Source: Hymenobacter edaphi (GTDB taxonomy: Bacteria; Bacteroidota; Bacteroidia; Cytophagales; Hymenobacteraceae). From it: a stretch of 64,000 nt of DNA. The translations under genes were made by a program, and so were the position numbers. The DNA lies in NCBI RefSeq assembly GCF_003258365.1, contig NZ_QHKM01000002.1, positions 620,001 to 684,000 of the forward strand, in the 5' to 3' direction. How positions within the stretch are numbered: position 1 is the stretch's first letter; each line of letters begins with the position of its first letter. Below, one piece after another: positions 62,887-64,000 of the stretch. A model generated the notes under the pieces. The model was not told the origin of the DNA and did not search any database. It saw only the letters and a list, made by a program, of their open reading frames with translations.

Positions 62887-63435
62887 ATGGCCACTACCAA
62901 ATGGGTCCTCGACCCCACCCACAGCGAAGTGCAGTTCAAAATCAAGCACCTCGTGATTTCGACCGTCACCGGCTCGTTCAAGAAGTTTGAGGGCACGGTG
63001 GAAACCGACGGCGACTCCTTCGACAACGCCCAGGTGCATTTCGCGGCCGATATCGACAGCATCGACACCAACCAGGAGCAGCGCGACCAGCACCTGAAGT
63101 CGGCCGATTTCTTCCACGCCGAGCAGCACCCCAAGCTGGTGTTCGAGTCGACCAGCCTGCGCAAAGTGGGCGAGGGTGAATACAAGCTGGAAGGCAACAT
63201 GACCATCCGCGAGGTGACGCGCCCCGTGACCCTGGACGTGGAGTACGGCGGCACCGCCACCGACTTCTACGGCAACGAAAAGGCTGGCTTCGAAGTGAGC
63301 GGCAAAATCAGCCGCAAGGACTTCGGCCTGACCTGGAACGGCATCACCGAAGCCGGCGCCATCGTGGTGAGCGACGACGTGAAGCTGCTGGCCAGCGTGC
63401 AGTTCGCCAAAGTGAAAGAGGAAGTAGCCGCCTAA
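62887..63435 (+). CDS. YceI family protein
   Basis: 182 residues from ATG 62887 (MATTKWVLDPTHSEVQFKIK). Lipocalin-like YceI fold: DPTHSEVQFKIKHLVISTVT, GSFKKFEGTVETDGDSFDNA, DSIDTNQEQRDQHLKSADFF, VTRPVTLDVEYGGTATDFYG, and GKISRKDFGLTWNGITEAGA. Binds polyisoprenoid or quinone-like lipids in the family. No signal peptide, unlike periplasmic E. coli YceI, so cytoplasmic here. Divergent with hxlR and behind a palindrome-bearing promoter; a quinone/oxidative-stress response is a fair inference. The ORF extends back to 62779, but the Cys-rich start there is not plausible. Confidence 0.93.
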   Translation: MATTKWVLDPTHSEVQFKIKHLVISTVTGSFKKFEGTVETDGDSFDNAQVHFAADIDSIDTNQEQRDQHLKSADFFHAEQHPKLVFESTSLRKVGEGEYKLEGNMTIREVTRPVTLDVEYGGTATDFYGNEKAGFEVSGKISRKDFGLTWNGITEAGAIVVSDDVKLLASVQFAKVKEEVAA

Positions 63436-63577
63436 CTCGGCTGCTTTCCCCCTCCTCGGCAATGCGAATGGGGGAGTTCGGGCGAAGCGGGGCGTCATTG
63501 CAGGCCCTGCCCGTCCGGGAGAAAAGTTCGCGTTGCCACCCCTTGCCGCGGCCCGGATCTGCCCCGCGCCGCGCCAG

Positions 63578-63607
63578 AAAGCCACCCGCCCCGGGTGGCT
63601 TTTTTTG
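63578..63607 (+). terminator. Rho-independent terminator
   Basis: AAAGCCACCCG pairs with CGGGTGGCTTT (63578-63588, 63592-63602), continuing TTTTGTG. 142 bp after the yceI stop; the 140 bp before it holds no gene. Confidence 0.88.
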
Positions 63608-63628
63608 TGCCCGCCCGAGGCGCCCTGC

Positions 63629-63636
63629 TACCTTTG
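63629..63636 (+). promoter_or_regulatory. -7 promoter element abutting the last gene
   Basis: TACCTTTG exactly matches TAnnTTTG and lies 5 bases before GTG 63642. No TTG at the expected distance. Confidence 0.5.
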
Positions 63637-63641
63637 CCGCC

Positions 63642-64000
63642 GTGCCGCTCCGCTACCTCACCCACTCGTTTATCGACCGTGACGCCTGGGATGACTGCGT
63701 GGCGGCGGCCGAGCAGGTAGTGCCCTACGCCCAGGCCGCGTGGCTGCACGCGCTGAACGACGGGCGCTGGGACGCCGTGGTCGAGCCCGACCCGAGCAAC
63801 GGGGGCTACCTGAGCCTGCTGCCCGTGCCCACGCAGCGCCGGTTGTGGGGCCGCGAGGCCCTTCAGCCGCCGTTTACCCAGCAGCTGGGCCTGCTGACGA
63901 CGGCCAGCAGCCAGCACCGGGAAGCAGGGGAGTACCTGGCCTTGCTCGCGGGGGAATTTGCCCGCCTGCACCTGCAGCTCAACGACGGCGACCCGCGACC
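63642..64000 (+). CDS. GNAT/FemAB-like protein, N-terminal part (3' end outside window)
   Basis: 119 codons visible from GTG 63642 (VPLRYLTHSFIDRDAWDDCV). The features AAEQVVPYAQAAWLHALNDG, WDAVVEPDPSNGGYLSLLPV, PTQRRLWGREALQPPFTQQL and GLLTTASSQHREAGEYLALL resemble the Bacteroidota GNAT/FemAB-like family (WDxCVxxxxQxLPYAxSWYLD, PVxxRxKxGxxYxxQPPFxQQLG). No catalytic residues can be judged from this part. The frame is open at base 64000. GTG start is supported by the -7 box 5 nt upstream, or by chance; no ATG precedes it in frame after the stop. Confidence 0.7.
   Translation, partial: MPLRYLTHSFIDRDAWDDCVAAAEQVVPYAQAAWLHALNDGRWDAVVEPDPSNGGYLSLLPVPTQRRLWGREALQPPFTQQLGLLTTASSQHREAGEYLALLAGEFARLHLQLNDGDPR

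Overview
The window reads as a stretch of chromosome from a GC-rich Cytophagales bacterium (Bacteroidota), most likely Hymenobacter or a close relative. Evidence: roughly two-thirds GC; several large secreted proteins ending in type IX secretion (T9SS) or gliding-associated C-terminal domains; promoters with the Bacteroidota signature TAnnTTTG at -7 and TTG/TTTG near -33; few clear Shine-Dalgarno sites; a 7TMR/AraC hybrid two-component sensor; and the order dut, flippase, nucleotidyltransferase, TPR, DUF4292, EnvC-like. The genus is an inference. No rRNA, tRNA, CRISPR array, transposase or prophage was seen.

Layout. 1-2.7 kb: malic enzyme (cut by the left edge) and a lipoprotein. 2.9-7.4 kb: a 1494-residue secreted NHL/TIG/T9SS protein. 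7.5-11.8 kb (minus): tatA-tatA-gatA-lytic transglycosylase. 12.1-13.3 kb: a GAF-LytTR regulator and a possible small RNA. 13.3-20.6 kb (minus): envelope cluster (flippase, dut, nucleotidyltransferase, TPR, DUF4292 lipoprotein, EnvC-like). 20.8-26 kb: enoyl-CoA hydratase, mscL and small envelope proteins. 26.3-29.3 kb: hybrid sensor kinase. 29.4-34.7 kb (minus): rimP-nusA-infB with its own promoter and leader hairpin. 34.8-41.9 kb (minus): two tandem ~1170-residue SBBP/gliding-type secreted proteins. 42-52.2 kb: EEP hydrolase, cysS, M28 peptidase, three alpha/beta hydrolases (two of them paralogous T9SS cargo), LD-carboxypeptidase and a lipoprotein. 52.2-56.6 kb (minus): the metY-metX-hom methionine operon behind a long regulatory leader. 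56.9-64 kb: LysM protein, lipoprotein, flippase-like membrane protein, dxs, SGNH hydrolase, a divergent hxlR/yceI pair and the start of a GNAT/FemAB-like gene cut by the right edge.

The most interesting locus is the roughly 530-nt leader of metY-metX-hom. It has a consensus promoter (TTTG-N19-TACCTTTG), a SAM-I type riboswitch, then a short open frame ending Met-Met-Cys-Cys-Cys-Cys-Cys-Trp-stop, then a series of hairpins. This suggests that one transcript senses both SAM (riboswitch) and cysteine (charged tRNA-Cys through translation of five Cys codons). Other regulatory and repeat features include a terminator-like hairpin between the rimP promoter and rimP, a 107-bp inverted-repeat element abutting the M28 peptidase start codon, an interspersed REP-like family at three sites, and -7 boxes so close to cysS and the last gene that their mRNAs may be leaderless.
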